The position numbers and the translations under genes were made by a program. A stretch of DNA of 49,225 nt, taken from Nonomuraea sp. SBT364. Its GTDB lineage: Bacteria > Actinomycetota > Actinomycetes > Streptosporangiales > Streptosporangiaceae. Positions within the stretch are counted from its first letter, which is position 1, and each line of letters opens with the position of its first letter. The stretch covers positions 1-49,225 of the forward strand of contig NZ_LAVL01000057.1 of the NCBI RefSeq assembly GCF_001083785.1. The letters run 5' to 3'. The notes under the pieces were generated by a model, which saw nothing but the letters and a program-made list of their open reading frames with translations, had not been told where the DNA came from and ran no database searches. Positions 40,100 through 48,512 of the stretch are shown piece by piece.

Positions 40100-41308
40100 A
40101 TGAGGATTCGCCGCACCGCGCTCGCCGGACTCGCCCTCGCCGTGATCACCGCGGGGACGGCCACCCCGGCGACGGCCCGGACGGCCCGGACGGCGTCCGC
40201 CGTCACCGCGCGGCAGGCCGTGCCGCCGGTGAACCCCGACGCGCTGCGCCGGGCGATCGCCGGGCTTCCCGACGCAGAGGGGACTGCCGCCCAGGTCCGG
40301 GTGGGCGGCTCCGGGGGGAGCTGGCAGGGCGTGTCCGGGGTGCGGGACCTGCGCTCCAGACGGCCGGTGCCCGCCAACGCCCGCTTCCGGGCGGGCAGCG
40401 TGACGAAGGTCTTCACCGCGGCCGTGGTGCTCCAGCTCGTCGCCGAGGGTGAGCTGCACCTCGACCGGACCGTCCAGTACTACCTGCCCGGCCTGCTCCC
40501 CGAGAACTACCGGCCGGTCACGGTCGGCCAGTTGCTCAATCACACCAGCGGCTTGCCCCCGGCTGACCTGGCCAAGGGACTGCCGGCCGGGGAGACGGCC
40601 GACGGGTTCACCTGGATCTACAAGCGCCGCTTCGAGCACTGGACACCTGAGCGGATCGTGGCACTGGCGACACAGGACAAGATGGAGTTCGAGCCGGGCA
40701 CCGCGCAGCATTACCTCAACATCAACTACACCGTCGCGGGAATGCTGATCGAGAAGATCACCGGGTCGAGCTACGAGCGGCAGGTGCGCGAGCGGATCCT
40801 GCGCCCCTTGGGCTTGCGCGACACCTTCCTGCCCACCGACGACCCGTTCCTCCACGGCCCGCACACGAACGGCTACCAGGTGTTGGACGGCAGGACGATC
40901 GACGTGACCGTATGGGGGCACTCGATCGAGTGGGCGGCCGGCAACCTCGTGTCCACGACCGCCGACCTCGAACGCTTCACCACGGCGCTCTTCCGGGGCG
41001 ACGTCGTACCGGCGCCCCAGTTGGAGCTGATGTTCACGGTTCCTCCCAAGGAAGTGAGGATGTACGGCGATGCGAAGGAGGCGACCTACAGCATGGGGCT
41101 GACCCGGGTGGATCTGCCCGGCGGGATCGTCCTGTGGGGTAAGACCGGTGGCCGGTACGGCTATCTCACGGGCATCGGCGGGCTGCGCAACCCAGCGGGC
41201 GCGGGCGAGCCGCCCCGCACGCTCGTCTACTCCTACAATTCGGTGGACGCCAAGTCCGAGAGCGTGAAGCCGAGGATGATGGACATCATCATCACGGCGT
41301 TCTCCTGA
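40100..41308 (+). CDS. Secreted class C beta-lactamase-fold serine hydrolase
   Basis: 402 residues from ATG 40100 with GAAGG six nt upstream (ATG 40094 lies inside that region). Signal peptide about 1-27. S100-V-T-K103, H-T-S-G-L-P, Y205-L-N207 and K348-T-G350 are the complete penicillin-binding/class C set. Likely D-alanyl-D-alanine carboxypeptidase or esterase; a true beta-lactamase function is not implied. Confidence 0.92.
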   Translation: MRIRRTALAGLALAVITAGTATPATARTARTASAVTARQAVPPVNPDALRRAIAGLPDAEGTAAQVRVGGSGGSWQGVSGVRDLRSRRPVPANARFRAGSVTKVFTAAVVLQLVAEGELHLDRTVQYYLPGLLPENYRPVTVGQLLNHTSGLPPADLAKGLPAGETADGFTWIYKRRFEHWTPERIVALATQDKMEFEPGTAQHYLNINYTVAGMLIEKITGSSYERQVRERILRPLGLRDTFLPTDDPFLHGPHTNGYQVLDGRTIDVTVWGHSIEWAAGNLVSTTADLERFTTALFRGDVVPAPQLELMFTVPPKEVRMYGDAKEATYSMGLTRVDLPGGIVLWGKTGGRYGYLTGIGGLRNPAGAGEPPRTLVYSYNSVDAKSESVKPRMMDIIITAFS

Positions 41309-41354
41309 CGGTCCGGTCGCAGACGTCGGCCGGCAGGTCGAGGACGCGCAGCGG

Positions 41355-41381
41355 GCCGGGCGGCGGGCTGTGCCGCCCGGC
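41355..41381. terminator. Hairpin between convergent genes
   Basis: GCCGGGCGGC (41355-41364) / GCCGCCCGGC (41372-41381), 10-bp perfect stem, 7-nt loop. It sits between the hydrolase stop (41308) and the DUF1702 stop (41392) and could serve both strands. Confidence 0.7.
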
Positions 41382-41391
41382 AGGACCGAGC

Positions 41392-42417
41392 CTAGACCTG
41401 GTGGCGGCGCGCCCACAGCCGGCGCGTGTGCGCCTGCCAGGCCTGGTAGTCCTCGTGGCTGCGCGGGTCGTGGCCGAGCACCATCAGGGCGGTGTCGGCC
41501 CACGAGGCGGCCTCCTCCGGCTCGCCGCCGGTGAGGATCGGCACCGCCTGCGCCACGTGGTCGGGCAGCGGGCCCGCCTGCGCCCTGGCGGCCACCGCGA
41601 ACGCGCAGCCCTGCGCCAGGTGCGGCCGGAAGCCGTCCGCGCCGGCGTGGTCGGTGAGCCACCACAGCTCGTCGGCCTCCGCGCCGCCCGTGTAGGCCGC
41701 CGCGAAGCCGACGCCGCTCCACAGCGCCGCCCGCCTGATCGCCGGGTACGCGGCCACCCGGGCGGCCACGTCGTCGGGCGAGGCGCAGTCGTGATACCAC
41801 AGCAGCCGGCCCAGCCCCTGGTCGAACAGCGCGCAGTGGGCCCGGGTGAGCAGGTCGGGCATGGCCCGCTCGCCCACCATGCGGTCGGCCCTGGCCATGC
41901 TCCACCCGAAGCCGAACCCGTCGACGGCCAGCCAGCGCAGCAGCGGGTGCGCCCGCCGCCCGGCGCGGACCGGGCGCAGCCGCAGCAGCGCGTAACCTCG
42001 GCCCGCGCCCAGGTGGGCGGCGAACTGGTGATGTGTGGCGGGGCCGGCTAGTAGCTCGCGAAGGCGCCGGCCCCGGGTCAGTGTGATCAGATCGAGCACC
42101 GCGCACGCGGCCCCGGCGCCCTCGTAGGCGAAGGCCCGCTGGTCGTGTGAAATTTCCTCGATCTTCTCGATTTCCTGCGAAATGACGGCATTGAAGCCGA
42201 AAACATATGACTTTTCGGCATTCTCGATAACCGTCCGGGAAGGTCCGCGCGTCAGCCGGAACCTTCGCCTGCTCAGATCGGACTCGCAGGCATCCTTCAT
42301 CAGATACCTCCGCCAGCCGCGAGCTTCCGCCAGCGTCGGCTCGGTCCCGACCTGCTCCAAGAACGTTGTTGTGCCCGTGTCGCCCACGCTTCCCCCGAAG
42401 ACGCCTCGTACGGCCAC
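41392..42417 (-). CDS. DUF1702 family protein
   Basis: 341 residues from GTG 42417; GTG 42387 is an alternative and the start is uncertain. Family signals: F-A-Y-E-G-A-G-A-A, G-R-G-Y-A-L-L-R, L-R-W-L-A-V-D-G-F-G-F, F-D-Q-G-L-G-R-L-L-W-Y, W-S-G-V-G-F-A-A-A-Y-T-G-G and L-A-Q-G-C-A-F-A-V-A-A-R. The N-terminal 60 residues look atypical for the family. DUF1702 genes occur in enediyne and other biosynthetic clusters, but no polyketide synthase is here. Function unknown. Confidence 0.75.
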   Translation of the reverse strand: MAVRGVFGGSVGDTGTTTFLEQVGTEPTLAEARGWRRYLMKDACESDLSRRRFRLTRGPSRTVIENAEKSYVFGFNAVISQEIEKIEEISHDQRAFAYEGAGAACAVLDLITLTRGRRLRELLAGPATHHQFAAHLGAGRGYALLRLRPVRAGRRAHPLLRWLAVDGFGFGWSMARADRMVGERAMPDLLTRAHCALFDQGLGRLLWYHDCASPDDVAARVAAYPAIRRAALWSGVGFAAAYTGGAEADELWWLTDHAGADGFRPHLAQGCAFAVAARAQAGPLPDHVAQAVPILTGGEPEEAASWADTALMVLGHDPRSHEDYQAWQAHTRRLWARRHQV

Positions 42418-42524
42418 CCACGAACCTAGTAACCGCAATACGCCATTGCCCGCAACCGCTCGGCTTGTCCGGTCAAAGGATCGGCAAAACCCCTTGCGTA
42501 CCGGGGCCCGGGGCGTACGGGAAA

Positions 42525-43565
42525 TCAGGCGCGGGCCGGCGTGCAGCCGCAGACGTCGGCGCGGACGGGCGCGGGGGAGGTGGCGGCGACGTCGCGGAAG
42601 AGGCCGGAGCCGCCCGAGAGGCCGGACAGGGCGTCGGCGGCGAGCACGACGGCGGCGGCGGTGTAGCCGGACCGCTCGTGCGGGAAGTGCTTGCGGTTGG
42701 CGAACTGCCAGCCCGTCCAGTACGAGCCGTCCTCGTGCCGCAGATGCTGCATGTCGGCGAACAGCGCTGCGGCCCGGTCGCGGTCGCCGAGCGCGTCCAG
42801 CGCCAGCACCAGCTCGCACGTCTCGGCCCCGGTCACCCACGGCTGGTCCGACACGCAGCGGATGCCGAGCCCCGGCACCACGAACGTGCTCCACTCGCGC
42901 TCCAGCAGCTCCGCCGCCTGCGGCCCGCGCACCGCGCCGCCGAGCACCGGGTAGTACCAGTCCATCGAGAAACGGCTCTTGTCGGCGAACGCCTCGGGAT
43001 GGGCGGCCAGCACGTGCGCCAGCCGGTCGGCGGCCAGCTCCCAGTGCGGCTGCGGGTCGCCCAGCCGGTCGGCGAGCCGTACGCCGCACCGCAGGCCCTG
43101 GTGGACGGAGGAGCAGCCGGTCAGCAGCGCGTAGTCGGCGGCCCGGCCGCGCGCGTCACGCTCCCAGACGATCTCGCCGCGCTCGGTCTGCAGCCCGGCC
43201 ACGTAGTCGACCGCGGCCTTGACCATCGGCCACCGCTCACGGACGAAGGTCTCGTCCCCGGTGACGAGCAGGTGGTGCCACAGGCCGACCGCGACGTACG
43301 CGGCGTGGTTGGACTCGCCGCCCTGCTCGACGGCCACCCCGCCGGCGACCTTCATCGGCCACGAGCCGTCGTCGCGCTGGTGACGGGCGAGCCAGTCGTA
43401 GCCCCGCGCGACGGGCTCGCCGAGGCCGGCCACCGTCATGGCCATCAGGCACTCGACGTGGTTCCACGCGTCGACGTGCCCCTCGGGCCACGGCACGCCG
43501 CCGTCGTCCTGCTGGATCGCCGCGATGCTCTCGGCCGTCCGGACGACCTGCTCGCGGGAGATCAC
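42525..43565 (-). CDS. Alpha/alpha-toroid protein (prenyltransferase/squalene cyclase-like)
   Basis: 346 residues from GTG 43565, overlapping the methyltransferase stop by 4 nt. Repeated Q-Q-D-D-G-G-V-P-W, H-Q-R-D-D-G-S-W-P, H-E-D-G-S-Y-W-T-G-W motifs are QW-like repeats of the six-hairpin barrel. The D-x-D-D cyclase motif is absent, so terpene cyclisation is unlikely; a carbohydrate-acting or glycan-binding role fits its neighbours better (inference). Confidence 0.78.
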   Translation of the reverse strand: MISREQVVRTAESIAAIQQDDGGVPWPEGHVDAWNHVECLMAMTVAGLGEPVARGYDWLARHQRDDGSWPMKVAGGVAVEQGGESNHAAYVAVGLWHHLLVTGDETFVRERWPMVKAAVDYVAGLQTERGEIVWERDARGRAADYALLTGCSSVHQGLRCGVRLADRLGDPQPHWELAADRLAHVLAAHPEAFADKSRFSMDWYYPVLGGAVRGPQAAELLEREWSTFVVPGLGIRCVSDQPWVTGAETCELVLALDALGDRDRAAALFADMQHLRHEDGSYWTGWQFANRKHFPHERSGYTAAAVVLAADALSGLSGGSGLFRDVAATSPAPVRADVCGCTPARA

Positions 43566-44278
43566 GCCTCGGGCTTCCTGACGTAGAGCACGACACTCTT
43601 GCCGATGACCGGGTTGAGCAGGGCCTCGGCGATCCGGGTGGCGGCCGGGCGCTTCATGATGTCCCAGACCAGCAGCTCGTGGTAGGCCTTGGCGAGCGGG
43701 TGCTCGTCGTTGTTGACGCCGACGGCGCACTTGATCCACCAGTACGGCGCGTGCAGGCCGTGGGCGTGGTGGTGCGGGCCGATGACGAACCCGGTGGCCT
43801 TCAGCTTGGCCGACAGCTCGGCCAGCGTGTAGATGCGCACGTGCCCGCCGGGGGCGGTGTGGTAGTCCTCGTCCAGCGCCCAGCAGATCCGCTCGGGCAG
43901 GAAGCTCGGCACCGTGATCGCGGCGGTGCCGCCCGGCTTGAGCACCCGGAAGATCTCCCGCATGGCCGCCATGTCGTCGGGGATGTGCTCCAGCACCTCG
44001 GCCGCGATGACCCGGTCGAAGCCGCCCTCCTCGAACGGCATGTCCAGCGCGGTGCCCTGGACGGTCTCGCCGGTGGCCCCGAGCGGCACCTCGCCCGCCT
44101 TGTCCATCGCCACGAACATGGCCGCCACGCTGTCGAGCTCGGCCTGGTCCATGTCGAACGCGACCACGTCGGCGCCGCGGCGCAACACCTCGAAGGCGTG
44201 CCTGCCGCCGCCGCAGCCGAGGTCGAGCACGCGCACGCCCGGCCCGACGGGCAGCCGGTCGAAGTCCACGGTGAGCAC
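43562..44278 (-). CDS. Class I SAM-dependent methyltransferase
   Basis: 238 residues from GTG 44278 with AAGGGAG nine nt upstream. V-L-D-L-G-C-G-G-G-R-H (motif I), F-D-M-D, F-D-R-V-I-A-A-E-V-L-E-H-I-P and V-L-K-P-G-G are standard Methyltransf_11 motifs. 21 nt behind the GT4 gene and coupled to the toroid gene; probably methylates a sugar or lipid intermediate of that pathway. Confidence 0.9.
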   Translation of the reverse strand: MLTVDFDRLPVGPGVRVLDLGCGGGRHAFEVLRRGADVVAFDMDQAELDSVAAMFVAMDKAGEVPLGATGETVQGTALDMPFEEGGFDRVIAAEVLEHIPDDMAAMREIFRVLKPGGTAAITVPSFLPERICWALDEDYHTAPGGHVRIYTLAELSAKLKATGFVIGPHHHAHGLHAPYWWIKCAVGVNNDEHPLAKAYHELLVWDIMKRPAATRIAEALLNPVIGKSVVLYVRKPEA

Positions 44279-44299
44279 TGGGCGAATCTCCCTTGCAGG

Positions 44300-45544
44300 T
44301 CAGCGGGTACGGCGGGCCGCGATGGCCTCGCGGTAGGCCTCGACGGTTCTCTTGGCCACGACGGTCCAGGTGTAGCGCTCCATGGCCCGGTCGTAGCCGG
44401 CCTTGCCGACGCGCTCGCGCTCCTCGGGCGAGTCGTGCAGCCGGCGCAGCGCGGCGGCCAGCTCCTCGGCGTCGCCGGGCGCGACCTGCACGGCGGCGTC
44501 GCCGACCACCTCGGGCAGCGCCCCGGTACGGCTGGCGACCAGCGGCGTGGCGCAGGCCATGTGCTCGACGGCGGGCAGCGAGAAGCCCTCGTACAGCGAC
44601 GGCACGACCGAGATCTCCGAGGTGGCGATCAGCTCGCCCAGCTCGTCGTCGGAGATGCCGTGCACGAACCGGACCCGGTCCTCCAGCGACAGCTCCTTGA
44701 CGAGCTGCTCGGTGGGACCGCCGGGGGTCGGCTTGCTGACCACGGTCAGGTTGACGTCGCGTTCGGTGGCGAGCTTGGCCACGGCACGCAGCAGTGTCGA
44801 GACGCCCTTCATCGGGGAGTCGGCGCTGGCCACGGCCACGATCGAGCCCTTGCGCCGGGGCTTTTCCGGACGCGGGTGGAAGTAGCGGGTGTCGACGCCC
44901 AGCGGGATCAGCCGCATGTTGGCCTGCGGGACGTTGAAGTCGCGGTGGATGTCGGCCAGCGACGACTCGCTGACGGTCAGGATCGGGTTCAGCCGGGGCG
45001 CGACCTTGGCCTGCATCTTCACGAACCCGTACCAGCGGCGCATGGTCAGCTTCTTGGCGCCCTTGGCGGCCTCCAGCTCGATGCGCCGGTCCACGCTGAT
45101 CGGGTGGTGGATGGTGCCGACGACCGGGAACAGCTTCTGGATGCCGAGCAGGCCGTAGCCGAGCGTCTGGTTGTCCTGGACGACGTCGAAGTCGCCGACG
45201 CGCTTCTTCAGCTCGCGGTGGGCGCGCAGCGTGAACGTCAGCGGCTCGGGGAAGCCGGCCGTCCACATGGTGCCGACCTCCAGCAGGTCGATCCAGTCAC
45301 GGTATTCGCCGAGCTTGGGGGTCCTGAACGGGTCCTCGTCCCGGTAGAGGTCGAGGCTGGGCACCTTGCGCAGGATGACGCCCTCGTCGAGCTCGGGGTA
45401 GGGCTGGCCGGAGAACACCTCGACGTGGTGACCGAGCGCGACCAGCTCGCGGCTCAGATGGCGGAGATAGACGCCCTGGCCACCACAGGTGGGCTTGCTG
45501 CGGTAGGACAGCAGCGCGATCCGCAGCGAGTCGCTCACGGACAC
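44300..45544 (-). CDS. GT4-family glycosyltransferase
   Basis: 414 residues from GTG 45544 with AGGAG six nt upstream. GT-B fold: N-terminal G-G-Q-G-V-Y-L-R-H-L-S-R-E-L, C-terminal S-L-Y-E-G-F-S-L-P-A-V-E (EX7E) and G-D-A-A-V-Q-V-A-P-G-D. Retaining transferase for a nucleotide sugar, cytoplasmic or membrane-peripheral. Divergent from gmd, so GDP-6-deoxy sugar or mannose donors are plausible. Confidence 0.92.
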   Translation of the reverse strand: MSVSDSLRIALLSYRSKPTCGGQGVYLRHLSRELVALGHHVEVFSGQPYPELDEGVILRKVPSLDLYRDEDPFRTPKLGEYRDWIDLLEVGTMWTAGFPEPLTFTLRAHRELKKRVGDFDVVQDNQTLGYGLLGIQKLFPVVGTIHHPISVDRRIELEAAKGAKKLTMRRWYGFVKMQAKVAPRLNPILTVSESSLADIHRDFNVPQANMRLIPLGVDTRYFHPRPEKPRRKGSIVAVASADSPMKGVSTLLRAVAKLATERDVNLTVVSKPTPGGPTEQLVKELSLEDRVRFVHGISDDELGELIATSEISVVPSLYEGFSLPAVEHMACATPLVASRTGALPEVVGDAAVQVAPGDAEELAAALRRLHDSPEERERVGKAGYDRAMERYTWTVVAKRTVEAYREAIAARRTR

Positions 45545-45591
45545 CCCTTTCTCCTGCCCGGTAGGCCCTGTGGCAGGGCGTGTACCGTGAA

Positions 45592-45634
45592 AGATGACCT
45601 TAGTCCGAGAAGGCTACCATTCGGTAGGTCATCT
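45592..45634. repeat. 9-bp inverted repeat between GT4 and gmd
   Basis: AGATGACCT (45592-45600) and AGGTCATCT (45626-45634) are perfect arms 25 bp apart; CTACC/GGTAG (45614-45627) is nested inside. It lies 48-90 bp upstream of the GT4 start in the divergent region, so it may be an operator or a leader hairpin. Confidence 0.5.
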
Positions 45635-45784
45635 GGAATTGTTCTCAACGGCTTCCACAGGCCGTGCGAACTGCGACGTTGCCGTGACCGAGCGTGGTTC
45701 GGTGGAACGTGTTCTAGGTGAGCGGTCATGGGCAGGGCGGTACATTCCATCCCAATGGATGCGGCGGCATAGTTGGAGGACCCG

Positions 45785-46807
45785 TTGGCCAGGCGCGCTC
45801 TGATCACCGGCATCACCGGCCAGGACGGTTCCTACTTGGCGGAGCACCTGCTCGGCCAGGGCTACGAGGTGTGGGGTCTGGCGCGTGGCCAGGCCAACCC
45901 GCGCCTGTCGCGGATCCGCAAGCTGCTGGCCGACGTCCAGGTGGTGCGCGGTGACCTGCTGGACCAGGGATCTCTGATCTCCGTGGTGGAACGGGTTCAG
46001 CCCGACGAGGTCTACAACCTGGGCGCCATCTCGTTCGTGCCGATGTCCTGGGAGCAGGCGGAGCTGACGGCCGAGGTCACCGGGATGGGCGTGCTGCGCA
46101 TGCTGGAGGCGATCCGGGTGTGCTCGGGCGTGTCGCGCGGGTCGCGCGGCTCCGGGCAGATCCGGTTCTATCAGGCCTCGTCCTCCGAGATGTTCGGGCA
46201 GGTCGCCGAGACGCCGCAGAACGAGGCCACCGCCTTCCACCCGCGCTCGCCCTACGGCGTGGCCAAGACGTACGGCCACTTCCTCACGCAGAACTACCGC
46301 GAGTCGTACGGCATGTTCGCGGTCTCCGGCATCCTGTTCAACCACGAGTCGCCGCGCCGGGGCGCCGAGTTCGTCACTCGCAAGGTCTCGCTCGGCGTGG
46401 CGCGGATCAAGCTCGGCCTCGCCACCGAGCTGCGCCTGGGCAACCTGGAGGCCCGGCGTGACTGGGGCTTCGCCGGCGACTACGTACGCGCCATGCACCT
46501 GATGCTCCAGGCCGGCACGCCCGAGGACTACGTCATCGGCACCGGGCGCATGAAGTCGGTGCGTGAGCTGGCCGAGGCCGCCTTCGCGGCGGCCGGGCTC
46601 GACTGGGAGCGTCACGTCGTCACCGACACGGCCCTGCACCGGCCCGCCGAGGTGGACCTGCTCTGCGCCGACCCGAAGAAGGCCCGGGTGCAGCTCGGCT
46701 GGGAGCCGACGGTCTCCTTCGACGAGCTCGTGGCCATGATGGTGGAGTCCGACCTGCGGCTCCTGACCGACGGCGGCGACCCGGACCAGGAGAGTTCCTG
46801 GCCGTAA
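45785..46807 (+). CDS. gmd: GDP-mannose 4,6-dehydratase
   Basis: 340 residues from TTG 45785, five nt after GGAGG. G-I-T-G-Q-D-G-S-Y-L-A-E (9-20) binds NADP; S-S-S-E135 and Y157-G-V-A-K161 form the extended-SDR active site; R-D-W-G-F-A-G-D-Y-V is a family signature. Converts GDP-D-mannose to GDP-4-keto-6-deoxymannose, precursor of fucose, rhamnose or perosamine. The next enzyme of the route is not in the window. Confidence 0.95.
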   Translation: MARRALITGITGQDGSYLAEHLLGQGYEVWGLARGQANPRLSRIRKLLADVQVVRGDLLDQGSLISVVERVQPDEVYNLGAISFVPMSWEQAELTAEVTGMGVLRMLEAIRVCSGVSRGSRGSGQIRFYQASSSEMFGQVAETPQNEATAFHPRSPYGVAKTYGHFLTQNYRESYGMFAVSGILFNHESPRRGAEFVTRKVSLGVARIKLGLATELRLGNLEARRDWGFAGDYVRAMHLMLQAGTPEDYVIGTGRMKSVRELAEAAFAAAGLDWERHVVTDTALHRPAEVDLLCADPKKARVQLGWEPTVSFDELVAMMVESDLRLLTDGGDPDQESSWP

Positions 46808-46896
46808 GGCCCTCCCCGTGAACGTTCGCGGGCCGGGATACGTGATCAATGGCGTGAACGCCGCGCGGACTCCGGCCCGCCGCTCCGCGCGCCTTA

Positions 46897-46927
46897 TTGA
46901 CAAGTGAGTTTTTTACGTAAAGAGTGA
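46897..46927 (+). promoter_or_regulatory. Promoter/operator region of the ArsR-like/SRPBCC pair
   Basis: TTGACA (46897-46902) is a perfect -35. AGTGA occurs at 46903 and again at 46923, each followed by a T-run, a direct repeat 20 bp apart. Between them lies the palindrome TTTACGTAAA (46912-46921). A -10 is not clear (AAGAGT at 17-bp spacing). Likely autoregulatory site. Confidence 0.55.
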
Positions 46928-46935
46928 TTTTTGCG

Positions 46936-47493
46936 ATGAGAGACGTCCTGTATCTGGAAGCGATCGAGCAGGCCGAGGCCCTGCTCAAGCCGCAGCGCGT
47001 CGAGGTGCTGCGGCAACTCGCCGAGCCGCGCACCTGCACCGAGGTGGCCGCCCGCCTCGGGCAGACACCTCAGCGGGTCTACTACCACGTCAAACGCCTG
47101 CTCGACGCCGGCCTGGTCGACCTCGTGTCGGAGCGCAGGGTGCGGGGCATCAACGAGGGCATCTACCAGGCGGGCGCCCGCTCCTACTGGCTGTCGCCGC
47201 GCCTCGTGGGCCGCATCGGCCTGGCCAAGGCCCGCGACGAGCTGAGCCTCGGCTATCTGCTCGACCTGATGGAGGAGGTCCAGGCCGACATCGCCGCCCT
47301 GGACAGGACCGCGCCGGAGCTCCCGTCGATCGGGCTGTCGGGCGAGATCCGCGTACGTCCGGAGCACCGCCAGGAGTTCCTGAACGACCTCCAGAACACG
47401 CTGCGCGACCTTTTCACCCGCTACGGCGGAGCCGAAGGCGACGCCTTCAAGCTGGCCGTGGCCTGCTATCCCAAGGAAGAGAACGATGAGTGA
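46936..47493 (+). CDS. ArsR-like helix-turn-helix regulator
   Basis: 185 residues from ATG 46936. wHTH at about 10-75: L-K-P-Q-R-V-E-V-L-R-Q-L-A-E, T-C-T-E-V-A-A-R-L-G-Q-T-P-Q-R-V-Y-Y-H-V-K-R-L. Overlaps the SRPBCC gene by 8 nt; ArsR-like/AHSA1 pairs are a common actinobacterial arrangement. Confidence 0.9.
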   Translation: MRDVLYLEAIEQAEALLKPQRVEVLRQLAEPRTCTEVAARLGQTPQRVYYHVKRLLDAGLVDLVSERRVRGINEGIYQAGARSYWLSPRLVGRIGLAKARDELSLGYLLDLMEEVQADIAALDRTAPELPSIGLSGEIRVRPEHRQEFLNDLQNTLRDLFTRYGGAEGDAFKLAVACYPKEENDE

Positions 47494-48316
47494 GCCGATG
47501 ATCCTTCGTGCCCGCGTCCAGGCCCCCGTCAAGGAAGTCCGGAACGCCCTCACCGATCCGGCGCTGCTGCGCGTGTGGCTGGCCGAGCACGCCGAGGTCT
47601 CACTGCCCGACCGGTTCGCGTTCTGGGGGCGCGACACGCCCGAGGGCGACGCGCCGCACCAGCGCCTGCTGCACGCCGACGACCACACCGTACGCATCGC
47701 CTGGACCCTCGACGGCGTCGAGACCACCGCCGAGCTCGGCGTCGAGGAGGAGACGCCCGACAGCACCATCGTCACCGTGTCGCAGACCCACTTCGACCAC
47801 CGGGAGGCGATCGAGGAATCCAGCATCCGGGGCGTGCTGCAGACCTACTGGTGCCTGGCGCTGGCCAACCTCGCCGAGCACTTCGAAGGACGCGACCTCA
47901 CGCCCAGGGTCGACTTCACCTCCTCCGGCCTGCGGGCCACGGTGACGATCGACGCCGCGCCGTCGGCGGTGTTCGAGTCGCTGATCGACAGCGAGGCGGT
48001 CACGCGCTGGTTCGGCTACCCGATCGAGATCGAGCCGCACGTCGGCGGCCGTTACGCGATGGGCGGGCTCGACAACGACCCGCACCCGGCCAAGGTCCTG
48101 GAGCTGGAGCCGGAGCGGCGCCTCACGATCGACTGGGGGCCGGTGGGGATCGGCTCGTGGGAGCTGGAGGGCAGCGAGGGGCGGACACGGCTCACGATGG
48201 TGCAGAGCGGCTTCGACCGGCCGCCGTACGCCGCCTGGGCGGGCAACCTGTCGGGGCTGTCGGAGCTGCGCCGCTACCACGAGGTGCCGGCCTGGCAGCC
48301 GATCTGGCTGAGCTGA
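47486..48316 (+). CDS. Tandem SRPBCC (AHSA1-like) domain protein
   Basis: 276 residues. Two START-like halves: residues 1-135 (A-P-V-K-E-V-R-N-A-L-T-D-P-A-L-L-R-V-W-L) and about 140-276 (A-P-S-A-V-F-E-S-L-I-D-S-E-A-V-T-R-W-F-G-Y). Hydrophobic ligand-binding fold, cytoplasmic. May sense or bind the effector for its regulator partner. Confidence 0.85.
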   Translation: MSEPMILRARVQAPVKEVRNALTDPALLRVWLAEHAEVSLPDRFAFWGRDTPEGDAPHQRLLHADDHTVRIAWTLDGVETTAELGVEEETPDSTIVTVSQTHFDHREAIEESSIRGVLQTYWCLALANLAEHFEGRDLTPRVDFTSSGLRATVTIDAAPSAVFESLIDSEAVTRWFGYPIEIEPHVGGRYAMGGLDNDPHPAKVLELEPERRLTIDWGPVGIGSWELEGSEGRTRLTMVQSGFDRPPYAAWAGNLSGLSELRRYHEVPAWQPIWLS

Positions 48317-48325
48317 CCCTTCACC

Positions 48326-48357
48326 GGCGGAAGGCCGCCTCCGCACGGCCTTCCGCC
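48326..48357 (+). terminator. Hairpin after SRPBCC gene
   Basis: GGCGGAAGGCCG (48326-48337) / CGGCCTTCCGCC (48346-48357), 12-bp perfect stem 10 nt after the stop; no T-tract. Confidence 0.8.
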
Positions 48358-48512
48358 CCCTGGGGCAGCAGCTTCGGGCGTTATCCACAGAACCGGGTTC
48401 TGGCCTCTCGTGGCCGCCCGGGCCCGCGCATCATGGTCCGCGTGAACGCCCCAGCCTCCGGCCCCTCCCTGCTCGATCGTGCCCGTCGTGTCACCCGCAC
48501 CGTCCCCGGGCC

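Noticed and set aside
41392..42417. Enediyne biosynthetic cluster, suggested by DUF1702
   Set aside because: No polyketide synthase or other enediyne core gene lies nearby, and DUF1702 also occurs outside such clusters.
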